This document shows, one piece after another, positions 18,437-27,368 of a stretch of 64,000 bases of DNA. A program made the translations under genes and the position numbers. Origin of the DNA: SLRI01 sp964460465 (GTDB lineage Bacteria > Pseudomonadota > Alphaproteobacteria > Geminicoccales > Geminicoccaceae); contig CAYWSB010000005.1 of NCBI GenBank assembly GCA_964460465.1, positions 7,733-71,732 of the forward strand. The letters run 5' to 3'. A model generated the notes under the pieces. It was not told the origin of the DNA and made no database searches. It saw nothing but the letters and a program-made list of their open reading frames with translations. The first letter of the stretch is position 1. Each line of letters begins with the position of its first letter.

Positions 18437-19344
18437 CGGCCATCCTCGAAGCCTTCGACGAGCGCCACGCCGCCCTGTGGGGCCGGCACAACGTCATGCT
18501 GCGGCATCGCCTGCACGAGGACCCGCAGTTCTCCGACGAGGGGCTGGTGGCGCTGCTCGAGGCGCTCGAGCGGCCGTCGATGAACATCAACACCATGGCG
18601 GCGGAGGGCCACGATCTCTCGACCTGGCAGGCCTGCGACCCGGGCTCGATGTCCGCCGCCGAGATGCTGGCCGCGGTCAAGGCCGGCCGGCTCTGGATCA
18701 ACGTCATCGGGATCAACCAGTCCTCGCCCCGCTTCGCCCGGATCCTCGACCAGCTCTACGGCGAGCTGGAGGCGGCGATGCCGGGCTTCAGGACCTTCAA
18801 GCGCAAGCTCGGCCTCTTGATCTCGTCGCCCAGGGCGCAGGTCTTCTACCACTGCGACATCCCGGGCCAGGGCCTCTTGCAGGTCCGGGGCAGGAAGCGG
18901 CTCTGGGTCTATCCGGCGAGTGAGCCCTTCCTGCGGCCCGACCAGCTCGAGGAGGTGGTGCGCGGTGTACGGCAGGAGGAGATCGCGTACGAGCCCTGGT
19001 TCGACGAGCATGCCGTGGTCTACGATCTGGAGCCCGGCCAGATGCTGCACTGGCCCTTGAACGGCCCGCACCGGGTGGTCAACCACGACTGCCTCAACGT
19101 CTCGCTCACCGTCGAGCACTGGACCGACGAGATTCTCCGCTCCTATGTCGTGAACCTGGCCAACGGCGTGCTGCGCGGCCAGCTCGGCTGGCGGCCGCGC
19201 TCGCGGTCGCTGGGCGGCCCGGCCTATTGGGGCAAGGCCGGGCTCGCCGCCTTCTGGCGATTCTCGGGGCTGCAGAACCGCCAGCGCTATCGGCCCCAAA
19301 AATCGGTGCGGATCGACGCGCTGGCGGCGGCACGCGGCGGCTGA
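18433..19344 (+). CDS. Cupin/JmjC-like protein
   Basis: A 303-residue soluble protein. Its central part looks like a JmjC/cupin-8 double-stranded beta-helix: AQVFYHCDIPGQGLLQVRG with a possible His-x-Asp pair, RKRLWVYPASE, then MLHWPLNGPHRVVN with a candidate third metal His. Proteins of this kind may be Fe(II)/2-oxoglutarate oxygenases or non-catalytic sugar-binding folds. Its placement as the last gene of the plus arm, coupled by ATGA to an acyltransferase-like gene, suggests work on the polysaccharide or a precursor. Metal binding and reaction are inference. It ends two bases from the end of the convergent Gfo/Idh gene, without a visible terminator. Confidence 0.68.
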   Translation: MTAILEAFDERHAALWGRHNVMLRHRLHEDPQFSDEGLVALLEALERPSMNINTMAAEGHDLSTWQACDPGSMSAAEMLAAVKAGRLWINVIGINQSSPRFARILDQLYGELEAAMPGFRTFKRKLGLLISSPRAQVFYHCDIPGQGLLQVRGRKRLWVYPASEPFLRPDQLEEVVRGVRQEEIAYEPWFDEHAVVYDLEPGQMLHWPLNGPHRVVNHDCLNVSLTVEHWTDEILRSYVVNLANGVLRGQLGWRPRSRSLGGPAYWGKAGLAAFWRFSGLQNRQRYRPQKSVRIDALAAARGG

Positions 19345-19345
19345 G

Positions 19346-20437
19346 CTAGAGGTCGATCGCGCGCTTCTCGTCGATGCTCTGCTGGGCGGCGAGGACGATG
19401 CGCAGCGAGTTGACAGCGTCGGCCATGCTGTCGGAGAGGTCGAGGTCCTTCTGGATCGCCTCGAGGAACATCGCCTGCTCGCGCTCGCAGAGCTCCTGGT
19501 GGTCGGGCTCGTCCTCGGTCGAGATCCACTCGTCGGGCCGCGTGAAGTTGTTGTTCGCGTCGATCTCGGCGTGGTGCAGCTTGATCGCGTTGGTCTTGGT
19601 GTGCTGGTCGATGTCGGCCGAATCCGAGAGCTTGTCGGGGGCGGCCTCGCTCTGGCCTTCCTGCGGCTTGTAGGCGATCGAGGCAGCACCCTTCGGCCCC
19701 CAGACGTCCTTCACGAAATAGGCCACCTCGGACATCATCGGCCCCCAGCCGGCCTCGTACCAGCCGACCGAGCCGTCGTCGAAGGTGACGTGGAGGTGGC
19801 CGTAGTTCTGGACCTTGGTCTCGCTGCTGAGCTTGGCGCCGATGCCGTGGACACGGACCGGCCTGGCTCTGGTCATCTGGCACATGACGTCGACATAGTG
19901 GACGCCGCAATCGACGATGGGCGTGAGGCTCTCCATCAGCGCCTTGTGCCAGTTCCAGGCAGGGCCGCTGGACTGCTGGTTGAGGTTCATGCGCATCACC
20001 AGGGGCTTGCCCAGGCCCTGCGCCAGCTCGACGAACCTGGCCCAGGCCGGGTGCACGCGGAGGATGTAGCCCAGCACGAGCTTGCGGTTGGTCGCCTTGG
20101 CCTTGGCGACGACCGCCTCGGCGTCGGCGTTGTTGGTGGCGATGGGCTTTTCCATGAAGACGTGGCAGCCAGCATCCATGGCCTGGATGGCATAGGCCGC
20201 GTGGGTGTCGGGATAGGTGTTGATCGAGACGGCGTGCGGCTTGGTCTCGCCGAGGGCGGTCGCGAAGTCGTTGTAGCGCGGGTAGCCGGCGATCTCGTCG
20301 GGGAGCTTCGTCGCCGGCCCCATCGAGCGGCTGACGAGGCCGACCAGATCGAAGCCCGGGTTGCGGTGATAGGCCTTTGCATGGCTCGCCCCCATGTTGC
20401 CCACGCCCACGACCAGAATGCGCACCGGCTCCGCCAT
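19346..20437 (-). CDS. Gfo/Idh/MocA-family NAD(P)-dependent oxidoreductase
   Basis: A 363-residue sugar or polyol dehydrogenase of the Gfo/Idh/MocA family. Residues 6-15 read ILVVGVGNMG, the Rossmann NAD(P) site. The family's catalytic-lysine motif appears as HVFMEKPIATNN, and the C-terminal alpha/beta domain includes IVDCGVHYVDVM with the usual Asp and His. The reaction is oxidation of a sugar, inositol or sugar-acid hydroxyl, or the reverse. The ATG at 20437 follows GGGGAGCGGGG. It is convergent with the cupin-like gene, and the decarboxylase lies 375 bases upstream, so it probably has its own promoter. The substrate is not predictable. Confidence 0.88.
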   Translation of the reverse strand: MAEPVRILVVGVGNMGASHAKAYHRNPGFDLVGLVSRSMGPATKLPDEIAGYPRYNDFATALGETKPHAVSINTYPDTHAAYAIQAMDAGCHVFMEKPIATNNADAEAVVAKAKATNRKLVLGYILRVHPAWARFVELAQGLGKPLVMRMNLNQQSSGPAWNWHKALMESLTPIVDCGVHYVDVMCQMTRARPVRVHGIGAKLSSETKVQNYGHLHVTFDDGSVGWYEAGWGPMMSEVAYFVKDVWGPKGAASIAYKPQEGQSEAAPDKLSDSADIDQHTKTNAIKLHHAEIDANNNFTRPDEWISTEDEPDHQELCEREQAMFLEAIQKDLDLSDSMADAVNSLRIVLAAQQSIDEKRAIDL

Positions 20438-20812
20438 CGTTCCCCGCTCCCCGTCGGTCTGCTATGCCTCGCCGGCAACCATCGCCCGCGAGGCCGGACC
20501 GTGCAAGGGCTTGCGGCGACAACCGGGGCCAAGACAGCGTAGCAACCGGTTTTCCATGCCAGCCGGGTGTCGCGAGGGCGGCCGTACGCCGGATGCCGGC
20601 GGGGGTGGGGCGCCCGATGGGCAGGTCCCGGGCATTGGCCATGTGGCCGCCATCGTCACCGGATGCGGCGCCAGGTGGGCCGATCGCGCCGCCGTCATGG
20701 CCATCCCGTATCGCCGGCGAGCGCTTCGGCGGCACCGACGGCGATGCCTAGCGCAAGGCGCGGGCGCTCGACCGGGTTGCGGGCAATGCAGGCCCGGCCG
20801 GCGGCACGGCGG
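20438..20812. other. Intergenic stretch without recognised features
   Basis: These 375 bases lie between the Gfo/Idh gene and the decarboxylase gene, both on the minus strand. The open frames here have low-complexity, shadow-type composition. I see no RNA gene, no clear hairpin with a T tract and no strong promoter match. It should contain the promoter of the Gfo/Idh gene. Confidence 0.5.
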
Positions 20813-22297
20813 TCAGCCGCCGGCCGCCGGTGCCAGCTCGTCGGCGAGTGCCAGCACCTGGTCGACGAACGCGTCGAGGTCGGCCTCGGTCGTGCGGTGG
20901 TTGGTGATGCAGACGCGAATGGCCTGGCGCCCGGCGATGGTCGTCGAGGACGGCACCGCGATGCCGCGGACCTGCAGCTGGGTGATGATCCGGGCGGTGA
21001 GCTGCGCTTCTTCATCGGGCGGGCGGTTGCCGGTGCCGGCCGGGCGAAAGCAGACGATGTTGAGCGGCACCGGGCCGGCGAGCTCGAGTCCTGGCTCGCG
21101 CTCGATGCGCCGCGCCAGATGCCGGGCCTGGGCACAATTCCGCTCGATCGCCCGGCCCAGCCGGCGCAGGCCGTAATGCTGGATGGTGAACCAGACCTTC
21201 AGCGCCCGAAAGCCGCGCGACAGCTCGACCCCGTAGTCGCAGAACCAGGGCTCGCCGCTGGCGGCACCGACCTCGGTCGAGGTGAGATAGGCGACCCGGC
21301 CGCCGAAGGTCTCCATGTGCAGGGCACCGTCGCGGACCAGCACGCAACCGGCGTCATAGGGCACGTGGAGCCATTTGTGGAAGTCGAAGGCCAGCGAGTC
21401 CGCGGTCTCGATGCCGTCGACCAGGTGGGCGAGAGCCGGGACCAGCACGGCGAGCCCGCCGAAGGCGCCGTCGACATGCAGCCAGAGCTCGTGCCGGTCG
21501 GCGATCGCGCGCATGCCGCGCAGGTCGTCGAAGGCGCCGGTATTGACCGTGCCGGCCGAGGCGACGACGGCGAACGGCCTGAGGCCGGCGGTTCGATCGG
21601 CCCGGATCGCCCGCTCGAGCGCCTCGAGGTCGATGCGATCGGCGGCGTCGCAGGCGACCCGGCGCAGCTGGTCGGCCCCCAGGCCGAGAAGCTCGAACGC
21701 CTTCTTGACCGAGTTGTGGGCCTGTGCCGAGCAGTAGCCGACGAGTGCCGCCTCGGACTGGATCACGCCGCGGCCGCGGATCGTCTTCGGTGCCGCCCGC
21801 TGGCGCGCCACGGCGAGGCCGAGCAGGGTCGCCATCGACGAGCCGCTGACCAGCAGGCCGCTGCTCTGCTCCGGCAGGCCGAAGACGTTGACGAAGCAGC
21901 GCACCACGTCCCGCTCGACATGGACCGGCATGTGCTCGCGGCCGCCGAGATTGGCGTTGACCGCACCGGCGAGAAACTCCGCGAGGGCGCCGATCGGCGT
22001 CCCGGAGCCGTGCACCCAGCCCCAGAAGTGGGGGTGGGTGTTGCCGAGCAAATGCGGCAGGATGGTCCGGCGGAAGGAGTCGTAGACGGCCTCGGCCGGC
22101 CGTCCCTCCCAGGGCGGCTCCCCGCCGAACGCGCGCTTGGCCGCGTCGGGGATCGGCTGCCAGACCGGGCGTTCGCGCACGGCGCGCCAGTGGTCGACCA
22201 TGTCGTCCACGGCACGGTGGCAAAGCGTCCGGAATTCCTCCCAGTCGGTCGGGTCGAGGCTCTCGGCGGCGGGTTCGCCCGAGGATGGCGGTGTCAT
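20813..22297 (-). CDS. PLP-dependent group II decarboxylase (aromatic-L-amino-acid type)
   Basis: A 494-residue member of the DOPA/glutamate decarboxylase family. The substrate-entry region is HPHFWGWVHGSGTP, the phosphate-binding region is LLVSGSSMATLLGL, the PLP-ring Asp is in LHVDGAFGG and the Schiff-base lysine in FDFHKWLHVPYD. It should decarboxylate an aromatic or related amino acid to the amine in the cytoplasm. The ATG at 22297 is preferred over an upstream GTG at 22357, which lacks a Shine-Dalgarno. It lies 180 bases downstream of the substrate-binding protein of an ABC importer, so it may act on the imported compound. The exact amino acid is unknown. Confidence 0.88.
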   Translation of the reverse strand: MTPPSSGEPAAESLDPTDWEEFRTLCHRAVDDMVDHWRAVRERPVWQPIPDAAKRAFGGEPPWEGRPAEAVYDSFRRTILPHLLGNTHPHFWGWVHGSGTPIGALAEFLAGAVNANLGGREHMPVHVERDVVRCFVNVFGLPEQSSGLLVSGSSMATLLGLAVARQRAAPKTIRGRGVIQSEAALVGYCSAQAHNSVKKAFELLGLGADQLRRVACDAADRIDLEALERAIRADRTAGLRPFAVVASAGTVNTGAFDDLRGMRAIADRHELWLHVDGAFGGLAVLVPALAHLVDGIETADSLAFDFHKWLHVPYDAGCVLVRDGALHMETFGGRVAYLTSTEVGAASGEPWFCDYGVELSRGFRALKVWFTIQHYGLRRLGRAIERNCAQARHLARRIEREPGLELAGPVPLNIVCFRPAGTGNRPPDEEAQLTARIITQLQVRGIAVPSSTTIAGRQAIRVCITNHRTTEADLDAFVDQVLALADELAPAAGG

Positions 22298-22477
22298 GCT
22301 GCTGATGTCCGGAGGGCCGGGCTGTTTGGCGACTCTGCCTGGGGTGGGTTGGGCCACGCCGTCGTCTGGCCGTGGCCCAACCTTGCCACCGGGCGTTGCA
22401 GCCGTCGATGGCGGCGTCCGTCGGTGACGGACGAGGGCGGCGTGCGGATCGTCGGCCGACAGTGCCGCCCGCCGTCC

Positions 22478-23635
22478 TCAGATCGCGGCGTCGAACAGGC
22501 CGGCCTCGATCCTCGCCATGTCGAGGGCCTGCATGTCGTCGGAGAGCTCGTAGCCGTCGGCGTCGGCCCTGACCGCGTCGTGGTCGAAGCTGTTGGCGGG
22601 CTCGATGAAGTCGTTGGTGAGCACGTCCTCGGCCGCGATCGGGCTCGAGACCTGGCCCATCTCGTGGATGGTGTCGAAGAACGCCTGCCAGCTCGCCATG
22701 TCGTGCCAGCCCCAGCCGCCGCGGTTCTCCATGTCGCCGCGGAAGACGTTGATCTGCTGGAGGATGGAGGTGGTGCCGAGCTCCGCACCCAGGCTCGAGG
22801 CCAGGGTCGGGAACTGCTCGAAGACGGCTTCCACGGCGGCCCTGGGATTGTGGTAGGCGAACTCCATGCCCATGGCCCAGCCGCGCAGGTACTCCTCGAG
22901 GAAGGCACGGCGGTCGGGGTCGTCGAGGTCGCGGCGCCGGACGACGAAGCTGTTGGCGGGGAAATGCGAGTGCTGGACGCCGAGCCAGTACTCGAACTCG
23001 AGGCCGGTCGCGATCCATTCGGCCCTCAGGCCCTCCCAGGAGAGGGCGGCGTCACCCTGGCCGGCGGCGAGTGCCGTGCCCCAGGTGGGCCAGCCGGCCT
23101 CGACATAGGTGACCTTGGAGACGTCCACCCCCTGCGAGGCCAGGAGCGGGTCGGTGATCGACTGCCAGGCGGCGGAGCCGAGCAGCACGGTCTTGCCTTC
23201 CAGCGTCTTGAGGTCGTTCGAGCCCTCGCCCTTGCGGAAGGCGAAGCTGAAGGTGTCCCTGGCGCCCATGTGCCAGACGGAGACGAGATCCATGCCGTTC
23301 TCCAGCGCGAAGGAGAACACGCCGGGGGACGGAAAGCCCATGTCGGCCTGGCCCACGTCGACGAACTTGACGGTGGCGGTGCCGTCCGAGGGGCCGGGCT
23401 GCATGTCGGTCGAGAGATCGCCGAAATAGCCCATCTTCTTGCCGACCCAGTACGGGTAGTCGTCGAGCACCTCGAGCGTGCCGCGCGGCGAGATCCAGGT
23501 GAAGGTGCCGTAGGGCTCGGCCCTGGCCCCACGACCCTGGCCCAGGGCCGTGGCGGTCACCACGCCGGCCGCCGTCACCTGGAGGAAGTAGCGGCGGTCG
23601 AGGCCGCCCTTGGCCATACCGGTCTGCTTGATCAT
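22478..23635 (-). CDS. ABC transporter substrate-binding protein (NMT1/SsuA-like)
   Basis: A 385-residue periplasmic binding protein. The N-terminus has a twin-arginine-type signal (DRRYFLQVTAAGVV) with probable cleavage after ARA near residue 39. The body shows the pattern of SsuA/TauA/NMT1 proteins: WVGKKMGYFGDL, then DVGQADMGFPSPG, then LEGKTVLLGSAAWQS. Such proteins bind small organic anions or pyrimidine-like compounds and deliver them to the permease. The ATG follows AGGGA at eight bases. It is the third gene of an ATPase-permease-binding protein operon (25369 to 22478), 37 bases after the permease. The ligand is unknown; the decarboxylase downstream hints at an amino acid or amine. Confidence 0.87.
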   Translation of the reverse strand: MIKQTGMAKGGLDRRYFLQVTAAGVVTATALGQGRGARAEPYGTFTWISPRGTLEVLDDYPYWVGKKMGYFGDLSTDMQPGPSDGTATVKFVDVGQADMGFPSPGVFSFALENGMDLVSVWHMGARDTFSFAFRKGEGSNDLKTLEGKTVLLGSAAWQSITDPLLASQGVDVSKVTYVEAGWPTWGTALAAGQGDAALSWEGLRAEWIATGLEFEYWLGVQHSHFPANSFVVRRRDLDDPDRRAFLEEYLRGWAMGMEFAYHNPRAAVEAVFEQFPTLASSLGAELGTTSILQQINVFRGDMENRGGWGWHDMASWQAFFDTIHEMGQVSSPIAAEDVLTNDFIEPANSFDHDAVRADADGYELSDDMQALDMARIEAGLFDAAI

Positions 23636-23672
23636 GGCATTCGTCCCTGTGCTCGTTGCTTCGCCGGGCGGC

Positions 23673-24521
23673 TCAGGTTTCCCAGCTCGCCCATTTCTTG
23701 CCGATCAGGAAAAAGAGCGTATAGATCAGGATGCCGAGAATCGAGAGGATCAGCACGACGGCGAAGAATTCCGGCATCTTGATCATCGAGGAGTAGGTGG
23801 TCAGCCGATTGCCGAGCCCGAAGCCGCCGCCGACCATCTCGGCCCCAACGGTGGTCAAGAGGCCGAAGATGGCGCCCACCATGAGCCCGACCAGGATCAT
23901 CGGCAGCGCCATCGGGGCGCGGATCTTCCAGAAGATCTGCAGGGTGGAGGCGCCGTAGGAACGGGCCAGCGCGATCTTGGCACTGTCGACGCGCCGGAAG
24001 CCGGTAGCGGCGTTGATCATCACCATGGGCCCGGACGCCAGGGCGACGGCGATGATCCGCGGCTCGTAGCCGAAGCCGAAGCGGAGGATCAGGAGCGGGA
24101 TCAGCGCCAGCATCGGCGTGGTGACGAGCACCAGGATGTAGGGGGCCACGATCTTCTCGGCGAAGGGGAACTGGGTGATCACCGCGGCGAGCAGCAGGCC
24201 CACCGTGGCGCCGATGGCGAAGCCGCAGCCGAGCTGGACCAGGGTGTGGCCGAGATGCGGCAGGATGAGCGGGAACTCGGTGACCAGCGCCACGCCGATC
24301 AGGCTCGGCCTTGGCATGATGTAGTGCGGCACGGCGAACCACCAGAGCGAGAGCTCGATGCTGCCGATGACGACCACGGCGACCGCCAGGATGGCCAGCA
24401 CCTCGGCCCAGGAGCTGATGCCGGGGCCGGCGGTCAGGGCGGAGAGATTGGTGACGCCGACCTCGTTCTCGTCCGGCCGCCGGGCGTGGCGGAACTCGGG
24501 GATCGCGTCCTGGCCGCTCAT
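23673..24521 (-). CDS. ABC transporter permease (SsuC/TauC-like)
   Basis: A 282-residue inner-membrane permease with about six helices. The cytoplasmic coupling loop reads SYGASTLQIFWKIRAPMALP, which fits the EAA motif of the BPD_transp_1 family (SsuC/TauC/ThiX type). The extreme N-terminus (about 40 residues) is charged and cytoplasmic. It presumably forms a dimer with two ATPase subunits encoded just upstream. The ATG at 24521 overlaps the stop of the ATPase gene as ATGA. A much longer in-frame extension towards 27320 is rejected because it crosses other well-supported genes. Confidence 0.9.
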   Translation of the reverse strand: MSGQDAIPEFRHARRPDENEVGVTNLSALTAGPGISSWAEVLAILAVAVVVIGSIELSLWWFAVPHYIMPRPSLIGVALVTEFPLILPHLGHTLVQLGCGFAIGATVGLLLAAVITQFPFAEKIVAPYILVLVTTPMLALIPLLILRFGFGYEPRIIAVALASGPMVMINAATGFRRVDSAKIALARSYGASTLQIFWKIRAPMALPMILVGLMVGAIFGLLTTVGAEMVGGGFGLGNRLTTYSSMIKMPEFFAVVLILSILGILIYTLFFLIGKKWASWET

Positions 24522-25369
24522 GCCGCGACGCCACGTGCCACGCGCTTGCCCACGATCTCGCCCTTGATGGCGTTGGACAGGTCGAACACCTCGCGGCTCG
24601 CCATGACCTCGAAGGAGCGCGGCCGGGGGAGCGGCACGGCGTATTCGGCGGCGACCCGGCCCGGCCGCGGCGACAGGACCACGACCTTGTCGGAGAGGAA
24701 GATGGCCTCCTCGATGTTGTGGGTGATGAAGACGATCGTGGTGGGGGTATCCAGCCAGATCTCCTCGACCAGCCGGTTCATCTCCTCGCGGGTGAAGGTG
24801 TCGAGCGCCCCGAACGGCTCGTCCATGAGGAGCACGGACGGCTTCAAGGCCAGTGCCCGGACGATCGCCGCGCGCTGCTGCATGCCGCCCGAGAGCTCGC
24901 GCGGGAACCTGCCGCCGAAGCCGTCGAGCCCGACCCGGTGCAGGAGGTGGTCGATCCACGCCCGGTCCGGCTGCTGCCGCTTGATCTCGAAGGGAAAGGC
25001 GATGTTGGCGGCGAGGTCGCGCCACGGCAGCAGGTTGGCCTCCTGAAAGACGATGCCGATCTCGGGCCGGGGGCCGGTGACGGGCGTGCCGTCGAGCAGG
25101 ATCGCGCCGGCCGACAGGTGGTGCAGCCCGGACATCGACCAGAGGAGCGTGGTCTTGCCGCAGCCGGACGGGCCGACGATCGACACCACCTCGTTCCTGC
25201 CCACGTCGAGGCTGCAGCGGTCGAGCGCCAGCAGGTCGCCCGACGCCGTCCGGTAGAGCTTGGTGGCGTCGCGCACAGCGAGCTTCGTGGTCGTTGCCTG
25301 CACCGACTGGCTGCGCTCCCTGGCGCTCGCTTCCCCCGGCCGCCGTCGCTCCCGGAAGCTGATGACCAT
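24518..25369 (-). CDS. ABC transporter ATP-binding protein (SsuB/TauB-like)
   Basis: A 283-residue ATPase with all family signatures: Walker A GPSGCGKTT, Q-loop VFQEANLLPW, signature LSGGMQQRAAI, Walker B VLLMDEPFGALD and switch His in FITHNIEEA. The order ATPase, permease, binding protein and the protein types match importers of the sulfonate/taurine/nitrate class. The ATG at 25369 gives a slightly long N-terminus of about 35 residues before the first strand; a GTG further in (SVQATTTKLAV) cannot be excluded. The 139 bases upstream separate it from the divergent monooxygenase gene and should hold both promoters. Confidence 0.9.
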   Translation of the reverse strand: MVISFRERRRPGEASARERSQSVQATTTKLAVRDATKLYRTASGDLLALDRCSLDVGRNEVVSIVGPSGCGKTTLLWSMSGLHHLSAGAILLDGTPVTGPRPEIGIVFQEANLLPWRDLAANIAFPFEIKRQQPDRAWIDHLLHRVGLDGFGGRFPRELSGGMQQRAAIVRALALKPSVLLMDEPFGALDTFTREEMNRLVEEIWLDTPTTIVFITHNIEEAIFLSDKVVVLSPRPGRVAAEYAVPLPRPRSFEVMASREVFDLSNAIKGEIVGKRVARGVAA

Positions 25370-25508
25370 ACCACTTTGCAGGGGTCGCAAACGGGCTGTC
25401 AAGGCGCCCTCCGGCACCCGGCGGCAAAAGCGAGCGGGCGACTGCGCCTTGACTCCGGCGGTATCCCGGGTCCTCGATGGCGTCATCCCTGTAGCGAGAC
25501 GGTGAACC

Positions 25509-27332
25509 ATGGCCGACCTGACACCCGACCCCGACCGCTCGGCCACGGTGGCCGTCGCCGACTGGCTCGGCGCTTTCGCGCGCGCGCTCGACGGCCGCGA
25601 CACCGAGCGGGTCCTGGGCCTCTTCCAGGACGATTGCTACTGGCGCGATCTCCTCGCCTTCACCTGGAACATCGCCACGATGGAGGAGAAGCCCCGGGTC
25701 CGGGCGATGCTGGAGGCGACGCTCGACCGGACCGCGCCCACGGGCTGGCGGCTCGAGGGGGCGGCCGAGGCGAAGGATGGTGTGACCGAGGCCTGGCTCG
25801 CCTTCGAGACGGCCGTGGGCCCGGCCAGGGGGCATGTCCGGCTCAAGGACGGGCGCGCCTGGACGCTCTTCACGGCGCTCGACGAGCTGCGTGGCCACGA
25901 GGAGCCGCGCGGGCCACGCCGGCCGCTCGGCACCATCCACGCGGCCTCCCGGACGCGCGAGACTTGGCGCGAGGCGCGCGGCCGCGAGCAGGCCGAGCTC
26001 GGCCGCGCGCGGCAGCCCTACGTCGTGATCATCGGCGGTGGCCAGGGCGGCATCATGCTCGGCGCCCGGCTCAAGCAGCTGGGCGTGCCGGCCGTGATCG
26101 TCGAGCGGAACGCGAGGCCCGGCGATTCCTGGCGCAACCGCTACCGCTCGCTCGTCCTGCACGACCCGGTCTGGTACGACCACCTGCCCTACATCCCGTT
26201 CCCCGACACCTGGCCGGTCTTTGCACCCAAGGACAAGATCGGCGACTGGCTCGAGATGTACGCCAAGGTGATGGAGCTCGACTATTGGGGCTCGACCGAG
26301 GCCAGGCACGCCGCCTTCGACGCCGACCGCAAGGTCTGGGCGGTCGAGCTGGAGCGCGACGGCGAGCCGCTCACGCTGCGGCCCCGGCACCTCGTCTTCG
26401 CGACCGGCGCCTACGGGCCGCCGCGCCGCGTCGCGTTCAAGGACCGCGACGCCTTTCGCGGCCGCATCCTCCATGCCAGCGAGCACCGGGACGGCCGCGA
26501 CCTCGCGGGTAAGCGCTGTGTGGTCATCGGCTCGGCGACCTCGGGCCACGACATCGCCCTCGATCTGTGGGAGGGCGGGGCCGACGTCACCATGGTGCAG
26601 CGCCACCCGACCATCGTGGTCAAGTCCGAGACGCTGATGGAGCTGGGCTTCGAGCTCTATTCCGAGGCGGCACTGACAGCCGGCATCAGCCACGACAAGG
26701 CCGACCTGATCGTGGCCGCGACGCCGATCGCCCTCTTCGCCGAACTGCAGCGGCCGGTCTGGGCCGAGATCCGCCGCCGCGACGCCGACTTCTACGCCGG
26801 CCTCGAGGCCGCCGGCTTCGCCCTCGACTGGGGCGAGGACGAGAGCGGGCTGATGCTGAAGGCCTACCGGACCGCGTCCGGCTACTACATCGACGTGGGC
26901 TGCTCGGCGCTGATCATCGACGGCCGGATCGGGCTGAAGAGCGGGGTCGAGATCGACCGGCTGACGCCCACCGGCATCCGCTTCGCCGATGGCAGCGAGA
27001 TCGCCTGCGACGTCATCGTCGAGTGCACCGGCTACCAGTCGATGCACGAAACCGTGGCCAGCCTCGTCTCGCGCGAGCTGGCCGACGAAGTGGGCCCGTG
27101 CTGGGGCCTCGGCTCCGGGGTCAGGGGCGACCCCGGCCCCTGGCACGGCGAGCTCCGCAATATGTGGAAGCCGACCGCGCACGAGGCGCTCTGGTTCCAG
27201 GGCGGCAACCTGGCGCTCCAGCGCTTCTATTCGCGCTACCTCGCGCTGCAGCTCAAGGCGCGGATGGAGGGCATCGCCACGCCGGTGCATCGCACCACCC
27301 CCTATCACCGGCCGCTGCACCGCCCGGCCTAG
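25509..27332 (+). CDS. Flavin-containing monooxygenase with N-terminal NTF2-like domain
   Basis: A 607-residue protein. Residues 15-130 look like a SnoaL/NTF2-like domain (WLGAFARALDGRDTERVLGLF, then DDCYWRDLLAFTW). The rest is a two-dinucleotide monooxygenase with an FAD motif IIGGGQGG (174-181), the FMO-type linker FRGRILHASEHRD and an NADPH motif VVIGSATSGHD. Relatives oxygenate heteroatoms or ketones (FMO/Baeyer-Villiger) or make indole-pyruvate-derived acids (YUC-like). It diverges from the SsuABC-like operon across 139 bases, so it may act on the imported compound. The substrate is not predictable. It converges on the isomerase gene at 27369. Confidence 0.87.
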   Translation: MADLTPDPDRSATVAVADWLGAFARALDGRDTERVLGLFQDDCYWRDLLAFTWNIATMEEKPRVRAMLEATLDRTAPTGWRLEGAAEAKDGVTEAWLAFETAVGPARGHVRLKDGRAWTLFTALDELRGHEEPRGPRRPLGTIHAASRTRETWREARGREQAELGRARQPYVVIIGGGQGGIMLGARLKQLGVPAVIVERNARPGDSWRNRYRSLVLHDPVWYDHLPYIPFPDTWPVFAPKDKIGDWLEMYAKVMELDYWGSTEARHAAFDADRKVWAVELERDGEPLTLRPRHLVFATGAYGPPRRVAFKDRDAFRGRILHASEHRDGRDLAGKRCVVIGSATSGHDIALDLWEGGADVTMVQRHPTIVVKSETLMELGFELYSEAALTAGISHDKADLIVAATPIALFAELQRPVWAEIRRRDADFYAGLEAAGFALDWGEDESGLMLKAYRTASGYYIDVGCSALIIDGRIGLKSGVEIDRLTPTGIRFADGSEIACDVIVECTGYQSMHETVASLVSRELADEVGPCWGLGSGVRGDPGPWHGELRNMWKPTAHEALWFQGGNLALQRFYSRYLALQLKARMEGIATPVHRTTPYHRPLHRPA

Positions 27333-27368
27333 GCAGGAAGGCGGCGAAGGCGGGCCGGCCGCCGGCCG

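Noticed and set aside
20377..20751. Possible small gene in the 375-base gap between the Gfo/Idh and decarboxylase genes
   Set aside because: The open frames on both strands are low-complexity (Pro, Ala, Arg), lack Shine-Dalgarno sequences and resemble no domain.
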